Part shown: positions 39,423 to 48,737 of the stretch, one piece after another | How positions within the stretch are numbered: position 1 is the stretch's first letter | How the letters are laid out: the number at the start of each line of letters is the position of its first letter | NCBI GenBank assembly: GCA_949294185.1 | Contig: CASFGA010000004.1 | Location: 124,001 to 188,000, forward strand | Direction: 5' to 3' | Source of the DNA: an uncultured Bacteroides sp. | GTDB lineage: Bacteria; Bacteroidota; Bacteroidia; Bacteroidales; Bacteroidaceae | Length of the DNA stretch: 64,000 nucleotides | Position numbers and translations under genes: made by a program | The notes under the pieces: generated by a model | The model's database searches: none | The model's input: the letters and a program-made list of their open reading frames with translations, nothing else | What the model was told of the DNA's origin: nothing

Positions 39423-41111
39423 ATGGACAAAACTAAAATTATCATATACCAGGTTTTTACCCGCCTGTTTGGAAACACGCGTATACGCTGCATGCAAAAT
39501 GGGGACATTCATACTAACGGATGCGGGAAGATGGATAATTTCACCAAGCAGGCCCTGCATGACATCAAGAGACTGGGAGCTACCCATATCTGGTATACGG
39601 GCATCATTGCCCATGCCACGCAGACAGATTATACGGCATACGGAATCCCCAAAAACCATCCGGCGATAGTAAAGGGAAAGGCCGGTTCACCATACGCCAT
39701 CAGAGACTATTATGATGTGGATCCCGACCTTGCCGTGCATCCGGAGAAACGTATGGAAGAGTTTGATGCACTGGTAAAGCGTACGCATGACAGTGGACTG
39801 AAAATGATTATCGACTTTGTTCCCAATCATGTGGCCCGTCAGTATCACTCATTGGCCAAGCCTGCGGGGGTGAAAGATTTGGGAGAAAACGATGATACCA
39901 CCCAAGCATTCAGTCCGGATAATAATTTCTATTATTTGCCGGGAAAGCAGCTGGAGGGTGATTTGTACGATGAAGCGGAAGGGTATTATACTGAGAAGCC
40001 TGCCAAAGCGACAGGGAATGACTGCTTCAATGCCTGCCCCAGCCGGAATGATTGGTATGAGACAATCAAATTAAATTATGGTGTAGACTACATCGGGAAC
40101 ACGGGCTGCCACTTCGTTCCAACGCCGGATACGTGGGTGAAGATGAAGGACATCCTGCTGTTTTGGGCGGGCAAAGGCATCGACGGATTCCGTTGCGACA
40201 TGGCGGAGATGGTGCCATGTGAATTTTGGGGTTGGGCCATCCCTCAGGTAAAGGCGGCTTATCCGGATCTGATATTCATAGCGGAAGTATACAATCCGCA
40301 TGAATACCGCAATTATCTCTTTAACGGACATTTCGATTATCTTTATGATAAGGTGGGACTGTATGATACCTTGCGCGCCGTAACCTGTGGATATATGTCT
40401 GCGACGGCCATTACAAATTGTTGGCAAAGTGTAAATGATATCTGGGGACACATGCTGAACTTTCTGGAGAATCATGATGAACAGCGCATCGCATCCGATT
40501 ATTTTGCAGGTAACCCCTTTAAGGCGATTCCGGCAATGATAGTTTCCGCCTGTATGAACACGAATCCGATGATGGTTTATTTCGGACAGGAACTGGGGGA
40601 ACCGGGCATGGATTGTGAAGGCTTTAGCGGGCGTGACGGAAGGACTACGATATTTGACTATTGGAGTATAGACAGTATACGCCGATGGGATAATCACGGC
40701 CGTTTTAATGGGCATTTGCTGAGCAATAAGGAAAAGGAGCTGCATCGTTTTTACCGCCGACTTCTCACGTTATGCAATAGTGAAGCGGCTCTCTCGAAAG
40801 GAGCATTCTTTGATTTGATGTATGTCAATCAGGGCGGATGGTTAATGGATGAACACAAACAGTATGCTTTCTTACGTAAATATGGAAATGAGATACTGTT
40901 GGTTGTCGTGAACTTTGCCGACATGCCGATGCATGTGGGAGTGAATGTTCCTCAGCATGCTTTCGACTGTTTGCAGATGCCATCGCTGGCAGACTGCGAG
41001 GCAAAAGACTTGTTGGGCGCAAAGACGGAGCGCATTAGCTTTATGCCGACAAAGGCTATTGGCTTGGACTTGCCTGCGAATGGAGGCCGAATATTGAAGA
41101 TTAGTTTCTGA
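39423..41111 (+). CDS. GH13 alpha-amylase family glycoside hydrolase, cytoplasmic
   Basis: 562 residues, an (alpha/beta)8 GH13 catalytic domain with a C-terminal beta domain. Catalytic set: nucleophile Asp259 (GFRCDMAE), acid/base Glu288 (FIAEVYNP) and Asp352 (ENHDEQR); the early DFVPNHVARQYHS motif is also typical. No signal peptide, unlike the surface or periplasmic amylases of Bacteroides starch loci, so it most likely acts on glycogen or imported maltooligosaccharides in the cytoplasm. No SusC/D-type, regulator or transporter gene is adjacent. Confidence 0.92.
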   Translation: MDKTKIIIYQVFTRLFGNTRIRCMQNGDIHTNGCGKMDNFTKQALHDIKRLGATHIWYTGIIAHATQTDYTAYGIPKNHPAIVKGKAGSPYAIRDYYDVDPDLAVHPEKRMEEFDALVKRTHDSGLKMIIDFVPNHVARQYHSLAKPAGVKDLGENDDTTQAFSPDNNFYYLPGKQLEGDLYDEAEGYYTEKPAKATGNDCFNACPSRNDWYETIKLNYGVDYIGNTGCHFVPTPDTWVKMKDILLFWAGKGIDGFRCDMAEMVPCEFWGWAIPQVKAAYPDLIFIAEVYNPHEYRNYLFNGHFDYLYDKVGLYDTLRAVTCGYMSATAITNCWQSVNDIWGHMLNFLENHDEQRIASDYFAGNPFKAIPAMIVSACMNTNPMMVYFGQELGEPGMDCEGFSGRDGRTTIFDYWSIDSIRRWDNHGRFNGHLLSNKEKELHRFYRRLLTLCNSEAALSKGAFFDLMYVNQGGWLMDEHKQYAFLRKYGNEILLVVVNFADMPMHVGVNVPQHAFDCLQMPSLADCEAKDLLGAKTERISFMPTKAIGLDLPANGGRILKISF

Positions 41112-41117
41112 TAAGGA

Positions 41118-41163
41118 AAACGGGAAGCCAGATAAGATGAATCTTCTTTCTGGTTTCCCGTTT
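41118..41163. terminator. Bidirectional hairpin between convergent amylase and ompA genes
   Basis: A 15-bp inverted repeat with one mismatch (41118-41132 and 41149-41163) placed 7 bp after the amylase stop and 15 bp before the OmpA-family stop codon on the other strand. Confidence 0.75.
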
Positions 41164-41177
41164 GTCGTATCAGAGCT

Positions 41178-41894
41178 TTATTGCAGTGTGCCTGCTTCAG
41201 CCTGTTGAATCATTTGTTGGCTGGCATACATATATACTTCCACACGCCGGTTTTCCTGTCGTCCGGCTTCTGTTGAGTTGTCGGCAACCGGATTTGTCTC
41301 GCCCAATCCTTCAACAGTCTTGATTTGAGAAGCAGATGCTCCACAAGCTAACAAATAGCTTGATACGCTTTGGGCACGTTCTTGCGACAAGTCCATATTT
41401 TTTTGATAACTCTGTTCGGCCGTAGAGTTTCTCCAGCCTTGATTGTCTGTATATCCATAGATGGCGACATCCATGTCGCGGTTTTGGTTGAGCACATTGT
41501 TTGCAAATTTGCTCAATGATGCTTTGGCCGATGAGCTGAGGGCAGAATTTCCGGTTGTAAAGAGAATGCCGGAATCGAAAGTAACCTTTACAGCCTGCAA
41601 GCCGTTGTTGTCTGTCACTTGTTCCACTTCCGCACCTTCGATTTGCTCTGCCTGAGCAGCCGCTTTATCCATTTTTCTTCCGATAAGTACTCCTGCTCCT
41701 GCTCCTACGGCAGTGCCGACAGCTGCTCCGATGGCGGCTCCCTTGCCGTGACCTACTACTCCGCCGATCAAAGCACCTAAGGCAGCACCGCCTCCGCCGC
41801 CTATCAGTCCGCCTTTTGCAGTATTGGTCATGCCACAACTGCTAAATATCAAGCATGCGCTTAATAGAATGGTAATCGAATTTACTTTTTTCAT
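41178..41894 (-). CDS. OmpA-family outer membrane lipoprotein with glycine zipper
   Basis: 238 residues. Lipoprotein signal ending in FSSC20, then a Gly/Ala-rich glycine-zipper stretch (about 28-72), a short helical spacer and a C-terminal OmpA peptidoglycan-binding domain (VAIYGYTDNQGW, then LSQERAQSVSSYLL and NRRVEVYM). It is expected to anchor the outer membrane to the cell wall. Last gene of the pyrB operon, 33 bp after glyA. Confidence 0.94.
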   Translation of the reverse strand: MKKVNSITILLSACLIFSSCGMTNTAKGGLIGGGGGAALGALIGGVVGHGKGAAIGAAVGTAVGAGAGVLIGRKMDKAAAQAEQIEGAEVEQVTDNNGLQAVKVTFDSGILFTTGNSALSSSAKASLSKFANNVLNQNRDMDVAIYGYTDNQGWRNSTAEQSYQKNMDLSQERAQSVSSYLLACGASASQIKTVEGLGETNPVADNSTEAGRQENRRVEVYMYASQQMIQQAEAGTLQ

Positions 41895-41927
41895 AATGTT
41901 GTATTTTTTAAAGATTTCTGTTTATGG

Positions 41928-43208
41928 TTAATAGGCAAAAAGTGGATAGTGCTTCATGGTTTCATTTACACGTGCGCGTACTGAAGCTATGACCTCTTCA
42001 TTATCCACATTTGAAAGTACAGTTTCAATCATTTCAGCTATTTCTGTCATCAAATCTTCTTTTGCTCCGCGTGTTGTGATGGCAGGTGTTCCCAGTCGGA
42101 TACCGGAAGTCTGGAATGCGGAACGTGTGTCGAACGGAACCATATTCTTGTTTACGGTAATATCGGCTGATACCAATGCCTTTTCTGCGACTTTTCCTGT
42201 CAGTTCCGGATATTTAGTACGTAGGTCTACCAACATGGAATGATTGTCCGTGCCTCCTGAAACAATAGTGAATCCTCTGTCCATTAAAGCTTGTGCCAGA
42301 ACCTTGGCATTTTTCTGCACTTGCTTTTGATATTCTTTGTATTCTGGTTGCAGGCATTCGCCGAAGGCAACAGCCTTTGCTGCTATGACATGCTCCAACG
42401 GTCCACCTTGGATACCGGGGAATACGGCAGAATCAAGCAGTTGTGACATCATCTTGATTTCGCCTTTTGGAGTTTTCTTTCCCCACGGATTGGGGAAGTC
42501 TTTACCCATCATGATTACGCCTCCACGCGGACCGCGCAATGTCTTGTGAGTTGTAGAGGTTACAATATGTGCGTATTTCACCGGATTGTCAAGCAATCCT
42601 GCTGCTATCAAACCGGCCGGATGAGCCATATCCACCATAAATATAGCCCCTATCTTGTCGGCAATTTCCCGCATTCGTTTGTAGTCCCATTCACGTGAAT
42701 ATGCAGATCCTCCTCCGATAATCATCTTCGGATGCTCTCGTAAAGCTATTTCTTCCATCTGGTCATAATCTACGCGTCCCGTTTCTTTGTTCAGATTGTA
42801 TTCGCATGGGGTGTAAAGAATCCCCGAAGTATTTACAGCAGATCCATGTGACAAATGTCCGCCATGAGCAAGGTTTAGTCCCATAAACTTATCGCCCGGA
42901 TTAAGTACGGCAAGGAACACAGCTGCGTTTGCCTGTGCTCCCGAGTGCGGTTGGACATTGGCCCATTCCGCTCCGAATATTTGTTTCAGACGGTTGATTG
43001 CTATCTGTTCACTCTGGTCTACTATTTCACAACCTCCGTAATACCGTTTCCCCGGATATCCTTCAGCGTATTTATTGGTCAGACATGACCCCATCGCTTC
43101 CATGACTTGATTACTAACAAAATTTTCTGAAGCAATCAGTTCGATACCTTTTAATTGCCGTTGGTGTTCTTTTTCAATAATGCCAAAAATCAGTTCGTCT
43201 CTTTTCAT
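41928..43208 (-). CDS. glyA: Serine hydroxymethyltransferase
   Basis: 426 residues, full length. A PLP fold-type I enzyme with the motifs [26 protein letters not shown] and the Schiff-base Lys in [15 protein letters not shown]. It converts serine and tetrahydrofolate to glycine and 5,10-methylene-THF. It lies between an outer membrane protein gene and ompA in the pyrB operon. Together with serC-serA-serB and gcvP it gives the window a full serine-glycine-C1 path. Confidence 0.97.
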   Translation of the reverse strand: MKRDELIFGIIEKEHQRQLKGIELIASENFVSNQVMEAMGSCLTNKYAEGYPGKRYYGGCEIVDQSEQIAINRLKQIFGAEWANVQPHSGAQANAAVFLAVLNPGDKFMGLNLAHGGHLSHGSAVNTSGILYTPCEYNLNKETGRVDYDQMEEIALREHPKMIIGGGSAYSREWDYKRMREIADKIGAIFMVDMAHPAGLIAAGLLDNPVKYAHIVTSTTHKTLRGPRGGVIMMGKDFPNPWGKKTPKGEIKMMSQLLDSAVFPGIQGGPLEHVIAAKAVAFGECLQPEYKEYQKQVQKNAKVLAQALMDRGFTIVSGGTDNHSMLVDLRTKYPELTGKVAEKALVSADITVNKNMVPFDTRSAFQTSGIRLGTPAITTRGAKEDLMTEIAEMIETVLSNVDNEEVIASVRARVNETMKHYPLFAY

Positions 43209-43234
43209 ATTTGTTTTTGTTTAATTGTTATACA

Positions 43235-43972
43235 TTAAAATATAACTCCGACGGAAAAACTCAATAGGTTTCTTCGCCGTTTGATGGATATCTTTTTCTC
43301 ATTATAAGGTGATTCGGTAAGTGTTTGATTATAGGTAATATCTTTTGTCATATTGTTAAGCCCTATTTCATAACGGAAATCAAAAAAGATATTGGATACG
43401 TTTACTGCCAGTCCTCCCACTGCACTATAGGCCCACGGACGGAAGCGTTCATGGATTTCTTGCTGATAAAAACCGGAAAATTCATTTTTTGTCTGCTTGT
43501 CCCAAATGTATGCAATCTTTGGTCCCATAAAGAAAGCCATGCCGTAGGGTGGGACATCCACGAATTTGTATCCGTAAAGGATAGGAAGATCAAAGGATGT
43601 AATCATTGATTTTATCAGAGCATTGTCTGGAATCAATTCGGAATTGGCCAGCGTGTTGGGGATGGAAACACTTCCTTTCGACACATTATATGACAATTCT
43701 GTTTGAAGAAAATGGTGCTCTTTCAGGTTAAACCGGCAAAAGAGAGCCGCGAAATATCCTACTTTATAATTATTCTGAAGATCTTCTATCTTTTCTCCGC
43801 CGATGGATAGTTCATCGCTAAAGAACATGGAAGAATTGAATCCCGCTTTGATGCCTATGCTCATCAGAGGTTTGCGCAGTGTCACCATGGGCGCACTTTG
43901 CGACTGAACCTGCAGTGGGACAAGGGCCAAAGCCAGTCCGAAGCTAAGCATCAAGGCGGTTTCTCTAATCAT
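43235..43972 (-). CDS. Outer membrane beta-barrel protein (PorT-like)
   Basis: 245 residues. A signal peptide (about 1-26, ending QVQSQS) is followed by repeated amphipathic beta strands with alternating aromatic residues (FFDFRYEIGLNNM, LLSFSVGVIF at the C-terminus). Layout and length fit the PorT / outer membrane beta-barrel family common in Bacteroidota. The ending with a terminal Phe is a typical barrel signature. Function unknown. 6 bp after the flavin reductase gene in the pyrB operon. Confidence 0.8.
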   Translation of the reverse strand: MIRETALMLSFGLALALVPLQVQSQSAPMVTLRKPLMSIGIKAGFNSSMFFSDELSIGGEKIEDLQNNYKVGYFAALFCRFNLKEHHFLQTELSYNVSKGSVSIPNTLANSELIPDNALIKSMITSFDLPILYGYKFVDVPPYGMAFFMGPKIAYIWDKQTKNEFSGFYQQEIHERFRPWAYSAVGGLAVNVSNIFFDFRYEIGLNNMTKDITYNQTLTESPYNEKKISIKRRRNLLSFSVGVIF

Positions 43973-43978
43973 AAGAAC

Positions 43979-44545
43979 TTATTTCTTTTTCTCAACAGAC
44001 CATCCGAATTTGCCTATCTTCTGGCCCATGCCGTAATAGTTCCCGTGTGCATAAACCAAAAGGTTGGCTTTTGCAAGGTCGAATTTCCCTGTTTCACTGT
44101 CAAGATATTTGTCGTCTGCCTTTACGTTCACCACATCAGCGATGAACATGTCGTGCGAACCCAGTGAAACGATTTCTTTTACCCTGCATTCGATACAGAG
44201 CGGAGACTCTTCAATGATTGGGGCGTTTACAACCGACGCTTTTCCCGGAGTAAGTTTCATTTCCGTGAATTTATGATAGTCTCTTCCGGAACGTACTCCA
44301 CACCAGTCTGTGGCAAAAGCCATACTTTCAGTAGTCAGATTGATGACAAACTCCATATTCTTTTTCAGGATGGGGTAGGAATATCGTTCGGGGCGTACGG
44401 ATATGTAACACATTGGCGGGTTACTGCAAATCGTTCCTACCCATGCCACCGTCAGTATGTTATATTCCTCTTCTTTGCTTCCGCAGCTTACGAGCACTGC
44501 CGGAAGGGGATATATCATTGTTCCAGGCTTCCAGTCTTGTTTCAT
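43979..44545 (-). CDS. Flavin reductase-like FMN-binding protein
   Basis: 188 residues with the split-barrel flavin reductase fold. YPLPAVLVSCGS, then ILTVAWVGTICSNPPMCYISVRPERYSY and the MEFVINL segment are typical of the flavoredoxin-type family in anaerobes. FMN binding is likely; the redox partner is unknown. It is cotranscribed with pyrBI (gap 9 bp to pyrI), a common gene order in Bacteroides, but no link to pyrimidine synthesis is established. Confidence 0.9.
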   Translation of the reverse strand: MKQDWKPGTMIYPLPAVLVSCGSKEEEYNILTVAWVGTICSNPPMCYISVRPERYSYPILKKNMEFVINLTTESMAFATDWCGVRSGRDYHKFTEMKLTPGKASVVNAPIIEESPLCIECRVKEIVSLGSHDMFIADVVNVKADDKYLDSETGKFDLAKANLLVYAHGNYYGMGQKIGKFGWSVEKKK

Positions 44546-44554
44546 GTCCTTTGG

Positions 44555-45013
44555 TTAAAGAAGTTTTATATTGTCTTTCAGTTGTTCTTTCTCGCAGTAA
44601 TGACATTTCAGCAGACCTTTTTCCTTGTCGATTACGTGAAACCAAGTCTGCATAGGCTCATTGTTCGTGATGCATTTGGGATTATTGCATTTTACAATGC
44701 CTTTCAATTCGTCGGGCATTACTACCTGCTTCTTTTCCACCACTTCGTAGTCGCGGATGATATTCAGCTTGACATTGGGTGCCACTACAGACAACTTGCT
44801 TATCTCCTCATCCGTAAAGAAACGGTCGGCTATCTTGATGATGCCTTTCTTGCCCAATTTCTTGCTTTCAAAGTTGTTTCCGATGGTGATGTTCGTATCC
44901 ATCTGTTTCAAGCCAAGCAGAGAAACGACCGTAAACAGTTTGTCTGATGGTATATGGTCGATAACCGTTCCGTTTTTGAGTGCGGCTACCTGTAGTTCTT
45001 TCTTGTCGCTCAT
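44555..45013 (-). CDS. pyrI: Aspartate carbamoyltransferase regulatory chain
   Basis: 152 residues. The N-terminal nucleotide-binding domain ([11 protein letters not shown], the Lys of the effector site) is followed by the zinc domain with Cys109, Cys114, Cys137 and Cys140. It binds CTP/ATP and gives allosteric control of PyrB. It starts 24 bp after pyrB, as in enterobacterial pyrBI operons. Confidence 0.97.
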   Translation of the reverse strand: MSDKKELQVAALKNGTVIDHIPSDKLFTVVSLLGLKQMDTNITIGNNFESKKLGKKGIIKIADRFFTDEEISKLSVVAPNVKLNIIRDYEVVEKKQVVMPDELKGIVKCNNPKCITNNEPMQTWFHVIDKEKGLLKCHYCEKEQLKDNIKLL

Positions 45014-45037
45014 GATTTTTGTCTTTTGATGGTTGGT

Positions 45038-45979
45038 TTATTTGTTCGTGTCTGCCCTTACTTCATCCAGTGTTATGCCCAGAACATCGCATAAAATGGC
45101 TTCGCGGGCATAGAGTCCGTTTTGCGCTTGTTGGAAATAATAGGCTTTCGGACTTTCGTCCACATCGTATGTTATTTCATTCACACGAGGAAGAGGGTGG
45201 AGAATACGCAGGTTAGACCGGGTCTTTTCCAACATCCTGCTATTTAAAATATAGGTGTCCTTTACCCGTTCGTATTCCATCAGGTCAGTGAAGCGTTCGC
45301 GCTGTACACGCGTCATGTATAGAATGTCCGCATCGGCGATTGTGTCTTCTGTAAAATCCGTATGCTCGATATATTTGATGCCGTGCTCCTTGCAATACAG
45401 CTTATATTCCTCGGGCATCTTCAGTTCGGTCGGGGCGATGAAGTGGAATGTAGGGTTAAAGTGGCGCATTGCCATCAGCAAAGAGTGGACTGTGCGCCCG
45501 TATTTCAGGTCGCCCACCAGATAGATATTCAGGTTTTCCAGTGTCCCCTGCGTTTTATAGATAGAATAGAGATCAAGCATGGTTTGGGAAGGATGCTGGT
45601 TTGCACCGTCGCCGGCGTTGACTACGGGCACGGGGGCAATTTCACTTGCATAGCGTGCGGCTCCCTCCAGATAATGGCGCATTACGATGATGTCGGCATA
45701 GTTGCTCACCATCATGATGGTATCTTTCAGGGTTTCTCCTTTCGAAGAACTGGTAACCTTTGGGTCGGTGAAGCCGATGACACGTGCACCGAGACGGTTT
45801 GCCGCCGTTTCAAAACTGAGCCGCGTGCGGGTGGAAGGCTCGAAAAAAAGGGTTGCCACCACTTTTTCGGCCAACAGACGGCGGTTTGGCTTCTTCTCAA
45901 ACTCTTTTGCCATTTCCAACAGATAAAGAATCCTTTCTTTAGAGTGATTGGCAATCGTAACTAAACTTCTATTTTCCAT
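45038..45979 (-). CDS. pyrB: Aspartate carbamoyltransferase catalytic chain
   Basis: 313 residues from ATG 45979 ([18 protein letters not shown]), the usual family start; the frame is open 13 codons further. The carbamoyl-phosphate motif STRTR is at 49-53, with [12 protein letters not shown] and the HPLPRVNEI loop. It forms carbamoyl-aspartate in pyrimidine synthesis and pairs with PyrI. First gene of a six-gene operon ending in ompA. Confidence 0.97.
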   Translation of the reverse strand: MENRSLVTIANHSKERILYLLEMAKEFEKKPNRRLLAEKVVATLFFEPSTRTRLSFETAANRLGARVIGFTDPKVTSSSKGETLKDTIMMVSNYADIIVMRHYLEGAARYASEIAPVPVVNAGDGANQHPSQTMLDLYSIYKTQGTLENLNIYLVGDLKYGRTVHSLLMAMRHFNPTFHFIAPTELKMPEEYKLYCKEHGIKYIEHTDFTEDTIADADILYMTRVQRERFTDLMEYERVKDTYILNSRMLEKTRSNLRILHPLPRVNEITYDVDESPKAYYFQQAQNGLYAREAILCDVLGITLDEVRADTNK

Positions 45980-46015
45980 ATTTGCGGTTTTCATGATTGC
46001 ATTAATACCGGAATC

Positions 46016-46023
46016 CAAAGTTA
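46016..46023 (-). promoter_or_regulatory. Candidate pyrB operon promoter (-7 box)
   Basis: TAACTTTG on the minus strand, a full -7 match, 36 bp upstream of the pyrB ATG at 45979. No clear -33 element. Confidence 0.5.
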
Positions 46024-46082
46024 GTCAAAAAAAATAAATCAGGAGTGCTTTTTAGGAAAGTTTTAAGTGAACTTTGCTGGAA

Positions 46083-46241
46083 ATGTTGCCGGATGCCGTG
46101 ATTTCTTTTGTTTGCCTGCCGTCTGCACCAGAAGAAAAAGCAGAGAGTCTTGGAATAGAATTTTTTCATTGTGATGATAAATTTCTTTTGTCGGAATATA
46201 TGGAACGACTGTCCGCATGGAAAAATCCGTCGGCTGCATGA
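46083..46241 (+). CDS. Possible 52-residue ORF in the pyrB-PBP1A gap
   Basis: ATG 46083 to TGA 46241, with an amino-acid composition like a real protein (EEKAESLGIEFFHCDDKFLLSEYMERLSAW) but no recognised domain and no promoter box seen. It may be a small unannotated gene, the remains of a longer gene or chance. It occupies most of the otherwise empty 374-bp gap. Confidence 0.25.
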   Translation: MLPDAVISFVCLPSAPEEKAESLGIEFFHCDDKFLLSEYMERLSAWKNPSAA

Positions 46242-46318
46242 AACGGGGGAAGATGCGGACGGCTGATGAAAATTGCCTTATTCTTCTGATTTTATTCGTT
46301 TATTCCGCAGAATTTCTT

Positions 46319-46326
46319 TACTTTTG
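46319..46326 (+). promoter_or_regulatory. Candidate promoter of the PBP1A gene (-7 box)
   Basis: TACTTTTG, a full -7 match, 27 bp before the ATG at 46354. This supports starting the protein there rather than at the upstream end of the open frame. Confidence 0.5.
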
Positions 46327-46353
46327 CGACCTGAAGGTAACAGGCTCAGGCTT

Positions 46354-48681
46354 ATGAGGAAAATATTTATATATATATTGTGGGCTGTAGTAATCGTGTC
46401 CATAGCTGCTGTAGCAATCGTGTTTACAGCCATATCAAAAGGCAAAATCGGATATGTGCCGCCGGTGGAAGAACTGGAAAATCCGAATTTGAAGTTTGCC
46501 ACTCAGGTCATTTCAGAGGACGGAGTGCTGCTCGGCACGTGGTCGCTCAGCAAGGAGAACCGGGTATATGTTGGTTATGAAGATTTGTCTCCGCATTTGG
46601 TGCATGCCCTGGTGGCGACAGAAGATGTGCGTTTCAGCGAACATTCGGGGATAGACGCACGAGCCTTTATGCGGGCAGTCATAAAGCGCGGCATTCTGAT
46701 GCAGAAGAATGCGGGCGGCGGAAGTACCATCACCCAGCAGCTTGCCAAACAGTTCTATTCGCCGACGGCGGACAACGTGATGGAGCGTCTTTTGCAGAAG
46801 CCCATCGAGTGGGTGATTGCTGTGAAACTGGAAAGATATTATACGAAAGAAGAGATTCTGACCATGTATCTGAACAAGTTTGACTTCCTCAACAATGCGG
46901 TGGGAATCAAGACAGCGGCAAAAACATACTTTGGCAAAGAGCCGAAAGCCCTGAAGATAGAAGAGGCGGCTACGCTGATAGGAATGTGTAAGAACCCTTC
47001 TCTCTACAATCCGCGCCGCTTTAACGAACGTTCGCGCGGGCGGCGCAACACGGTGCTCGACCAGATGCGCAAGGCCGGCTATTTGTCGCAGGCGGAATGC
47101 GACTCCTTACAGGCGCTTCCACTGGTGCTGAAATTTAATCCGGTTGATCATAAAGAGGGGCTGGCCACCTATTTCCGGGAATATCTGCGCGGGGTGCTGA
47201 CTGCGAAGAAGCCGGATAAGAGCAAATATCGGGGATGGCAGATGCAGAAATATTATGAAGACTCCTTGGCTTGGGAGACCAACCCGCTGTATGGATGGTG
47301 TGCCAAAAACAAGAAGAAGGATGGAACGAACTATAATCTCTATGTAGACGGACTGAAGATCCATACCACAATCAACTCGCGGATGCAGAGTTATGCCGAG
47401 GAGGCCATATACGAACATGTGGCCAAATATCTGCAACCTCGTTTCTTCAAGGAGAAGCGCGGGCGCAAGACCGCTCCTTATACGAACCAGCTTACGGTGG
47501 AAGAAGTGAACCAGATATTAAACCGCTCGGTTCATCAGAGTGACCGTTACCGCACGATGAAGAATGCAGGGTGTTCGGAGGAGGAAATCATGAAGGCCTT
47601 CAATACAAAATATGAGATGTCCGTCTTTTCCTGGGATGGGGAAAGGGATACGATAATGACTCCCTTGGACTCCATCAAGTATTACAAGCACTTCTTGCGG
47701 GCGGGCTTCATGTCGATGGATCCGCTGACGGGGCATGTCAAGGCTTATGTGGGAGGCCCCAATTACAATTACTTTCAGTATGACATGGCCATGGTGGGAC
47801 GGCGCCAGGTGGGATCTACCATCAAGCCGTATGTATATGCTCTGGCGATGGAAAACGGCTTTTCGCCGTGTGACGAGGTGCGCAATGTAGAGCAGACGCT
47901 CTTCGATGAAAACGGGCGTGCATGGTCTCCGCGAAACAGTTCGCGCTCTCATTACGGGGAGATTGTCACGCTGAAATGGGGGCTGGCAAATTCAAACAAC
48001 TGGATTTCCGCGTATCTGATGAGTAAGCTCAGTCCATACGATCTGGCTCGTCTGATTCACTCGTTCGGCGTATTGAACAAAGATGTCCAGCCCACGGTGT
48101 CTCTTTGTCTCGGCCCTTGTGAAATATCTGTGGGCGAAATGGTCAGTGCCTATACCGCCTTTGTAAATAAAGGCATCCGTACCGCTCCGCTGTTTGTGAC
48201 AAGTATAGAAGACAATGAAGGCAATATCGTGGCAGAATTTACGCCGCAGGTCAATGAGGTTATCAGCGAGTCTACAGCCTATAAGATGTTGGTCATGCTG
48301 CGGGCGGTAATCAATGAAGGCACGGGCGGACGCGTTCGCCGTCTGTACGGCATTACGGCAGATATGGGCGGAAAGACGGGGACAACGAACCGAAACTCGG
48401 ACGGTTGGTTCATGGGATTCGTTCCATCTCTGGTTTCGGGCTGTTGGGTAGGCGGTGAAGAGCGCGACATCCATTTCGATACCATGCGTGACGGCCAGGG
48501 AGCATCTATGGCTCTTCCCGTTTGGAGCCTGTATATGCAGAAGGTTTTTGCAGACAAGGCGTTGGGATATTCCGAGAAAGACACGTTTGATATACCGGTA
48601 GATTTCGATCCGTGCAAGGATCGGTTGATAGAAATAGAGGAGGAAAATACCAGTCGGTTGGATGACCTGTTTTTCCAATAA
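46354..48681 (+). CDS. Class A penicillin-binding protein (PBP1A family)
   Basis: 775 residues from ATG 46354. Short cytoplasmic start and one membrane helix (about 4-27), then a GT51 glycosyltransferase domain with EDVRFSEHSGID (90-101) and the GGSTITQQLAKQ motif, then a transpeptidase domain with Ser488-x-x-Lys491 (GSTIK), the SxN motif in ANSNNW and KTG at 674-676. It polymerises and crosslinks peptidoglycan and is a beta-lactam target. Monocistronic, with a long perfect hairpin terminator. Confidence 0.96.
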   Translation: MRKIFIYILWAVVIVSIAAVAIVFTAISKGKIGYVPPVEELENPNLKFATQVISEDGVLLGTWSLSKENRVYVGYEDLSPHLVHALVATEDVRFSEHSGIDARAFMRAVIKRGILMQKNAGGGSTITQQLAKQFYSPTADNVMERLLQKPIEWVIAVKLERYYTKEEILTMYLNKFDFLNNAVGIKTAAKTYFGKEPKALKIEEAATLIGMCKNPSLYNPRRFNERSRGRRNTVLDQMRKAGYLSQAECDSLQALPLVLKFNPVDHKEGLATYFREYLRGVLTAKKPDKSKYRGWQMQKYYEDSLAWETNPLYGWCAKNKKKDGTNYNLYVDGLKIHTTINSRMQSYAEEAIYEHVAKYLQPRFFKEKRGRKTAPYTNQLTVEEVNQILNRSVHQSDRYRTMKNAGCSEEEIMKAFNTKYEMSVFSWDGERDTIMTPLDSIKYYKHFLRAGFMSMDPLTGHVKAYVGGPNYNYFQYDMAMVGRRQVGSTIKPYVYALAMENGFSPCDEVRNVEQTLFDENGRAWSPRNSSRSHYGEIVTLKWGLANSNNWISAYLMSKLSPYDLARLIHSFGVLNKDVQPTVSLCLGPCEISVGEMVSAYTAFVNKGIRTAPLFVTSIEDNEGNIVAEFTPQVNEVISESTAYKMLVMLRAVINEGTGGRVRRLYGITADMGGKTGTTNRNSDGWFMGFVPSLVSGCWVGGEERDIHFDTMRDGQGASMALPVWSLYMQKVFADKALGYSEKDTFDIPVDFDPCKDRLIEIEEENTSRLDDLFFQ

Positions 48682-48725
48682 TGATAAAAGCCTGTTTCCC
48701 TATGAGAGAAACAGGCTTTTATCAT
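48681..48725. terminator. Bidirectional terminator between PBP1A and gcvP genes
   Basis: A perfect 18-bp inverted repeat (48681-48698 and 48708-48725) that includes A-rich/T-rich ends, so it works as an intrinsic terminator on either strand. It lies between the convergent PBP1A and gcvP genes and overlaps the PBP1A stop codon. Confidence 0.85.
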
Positions 48726-48737
48726 TATGAAAATTTT

